In this document: positions 63,564-64,000 of the stretch, in pieces
How the letters are laid out: each line of letters begins with the position of its first letter
How positions within the stretch are numbered: position 1 is the first letter of the stretch
Assembly: GCF_902686445.1 (NCBI RefSeq)
Contig: NC_062223.1
Span: 60,785,998-60,849,997 of the forward strand
Length of the DNA stretch: 64,000 bases
Direction: 5' to 3'
Source: Sciurus carolinensis
Taxonomy: Eukaryota > Chordata > Mammalia > Rodentia > Sciuridae
The notes under the pieces: model-generated
What the model was told of the DNA's origin: nothing
Databases searched by the model: none
Seen by the model: the letters and a program-made list of their open reading frames with translations, nothing else
Made by a program: the position numbers and the translations under genes

Positions 63564-64000
63564 TGTTTTAAATTTTGTTGTTTGTTTTTGTGCCATTATT
63601 TTATTTTTTCTCAGTTAAGTCTATTAATATGAAAATACTCAGTACTTGGAATTCATCGTAATATTTGATCTGATATTTAAATACCCATGCATTTGTGAGT
63701 TGGAATTTTAAAAAAGCAAAATCAAAAGTTAGCTTTTATTTTAATTTGTAAAGACTTATACGTTGAATATATTCATGTGAAATGTGACTTAATAGAAAAT
63801 GAGAGCTAAATATAAGACAAATTAAAATCCTGAACCTCTGAATTTGTTGTGGGAAACAAAGTATTATGTAAAACACTTTCCTTTTTTTCAAATGATAACT
63901 TCTATATAGAACCATCATGTAGCACTACTGGGGAATCCAAGTTACACTTACTGACAGCTGAATTTATGAAAATTCACTGCCTGGTAAACCACTGATAAAT

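Overview
This is a 64 kb piece of a mammalian nuclear genome. The base composition is AT-rich and CpG-poor, splice signals are of the vertebrate spliceosomal type, and the transposon fossils include MIR, L2, CR1/L3-like, L1, MaLR LTRs, MER5A and a MER2/Tigger-like element. The youngest repeats are ID-type (tRNA-derived) SINEs and composite B1+ID SINEs with clear target-site duplications. Those consensus sequences are typical of squirrel-like rodents (Sciuridae and close relatives), so a squirrel, ground squirrel or marmot is the best guess. The species itself is an inference.

The only protein-coding gene I can support is SOX6, a SOXD-group HMG-box transcription factor, on the + strand. Two coding exons are present. 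The exon carrying the start codon (about 12674-12914) encodes residues 1-79. The next exon (34293-34500) encodes residues 80-148 and the first base of codon 149. Everything else is intron: the 3' end of a 5' intron (1 to about 12673), a complete 21.4 kb intron (12915-34292), and at least 29.5 kb of the following intron (34501 to the end). The coiled-coil and HMG-box exons lie beyond the right edge. The short ORFs elsewhere are chance frames or frames inside repeats.

Layout. 1-4 kb: old MIR/L2 remnants and one ID SINE that interrupts a local tandem duplication. 4-14 kb: almost free of recognisable transposons and contains the start-codon exon. 14-34 kb: dense in L2, MIR, CR1/L3-like, MaLR, L1 and SINE copies plus microsatellites. 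34-40 kb: second coding exon, B1-ID SINE, L2 and a low-repeat block at 39.5-40.3 kb. 41-51 kb: L1-rich, including a 5'-inverted (twin-primed) L1 at 46.5-49.05 kb that was later hit by a MaLR LTR, followed by L2, MER5A and a MER2-like element. 51.3-63.4 kb: about 12 kb with almost no recognisable transposon, a pattern expected of cis-regulatory DNA in developmental genes.

The most interesting unexplained signals are in the last intron. One is an open, well-delimited exon-like segment at 58381-58516 that would join SOX6 in phase. Another is an 18-nt microexon-like segment at 60106-60123 that would add six residues in frame. There is also a C24 tract directly followed by an acceptor-like GCAG at 60409-60436. 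I found no bacterial-type, viral or otherwise undescribed system. All exon predictions beyond the two SOX6 exons are hypotheses from sequence alone.
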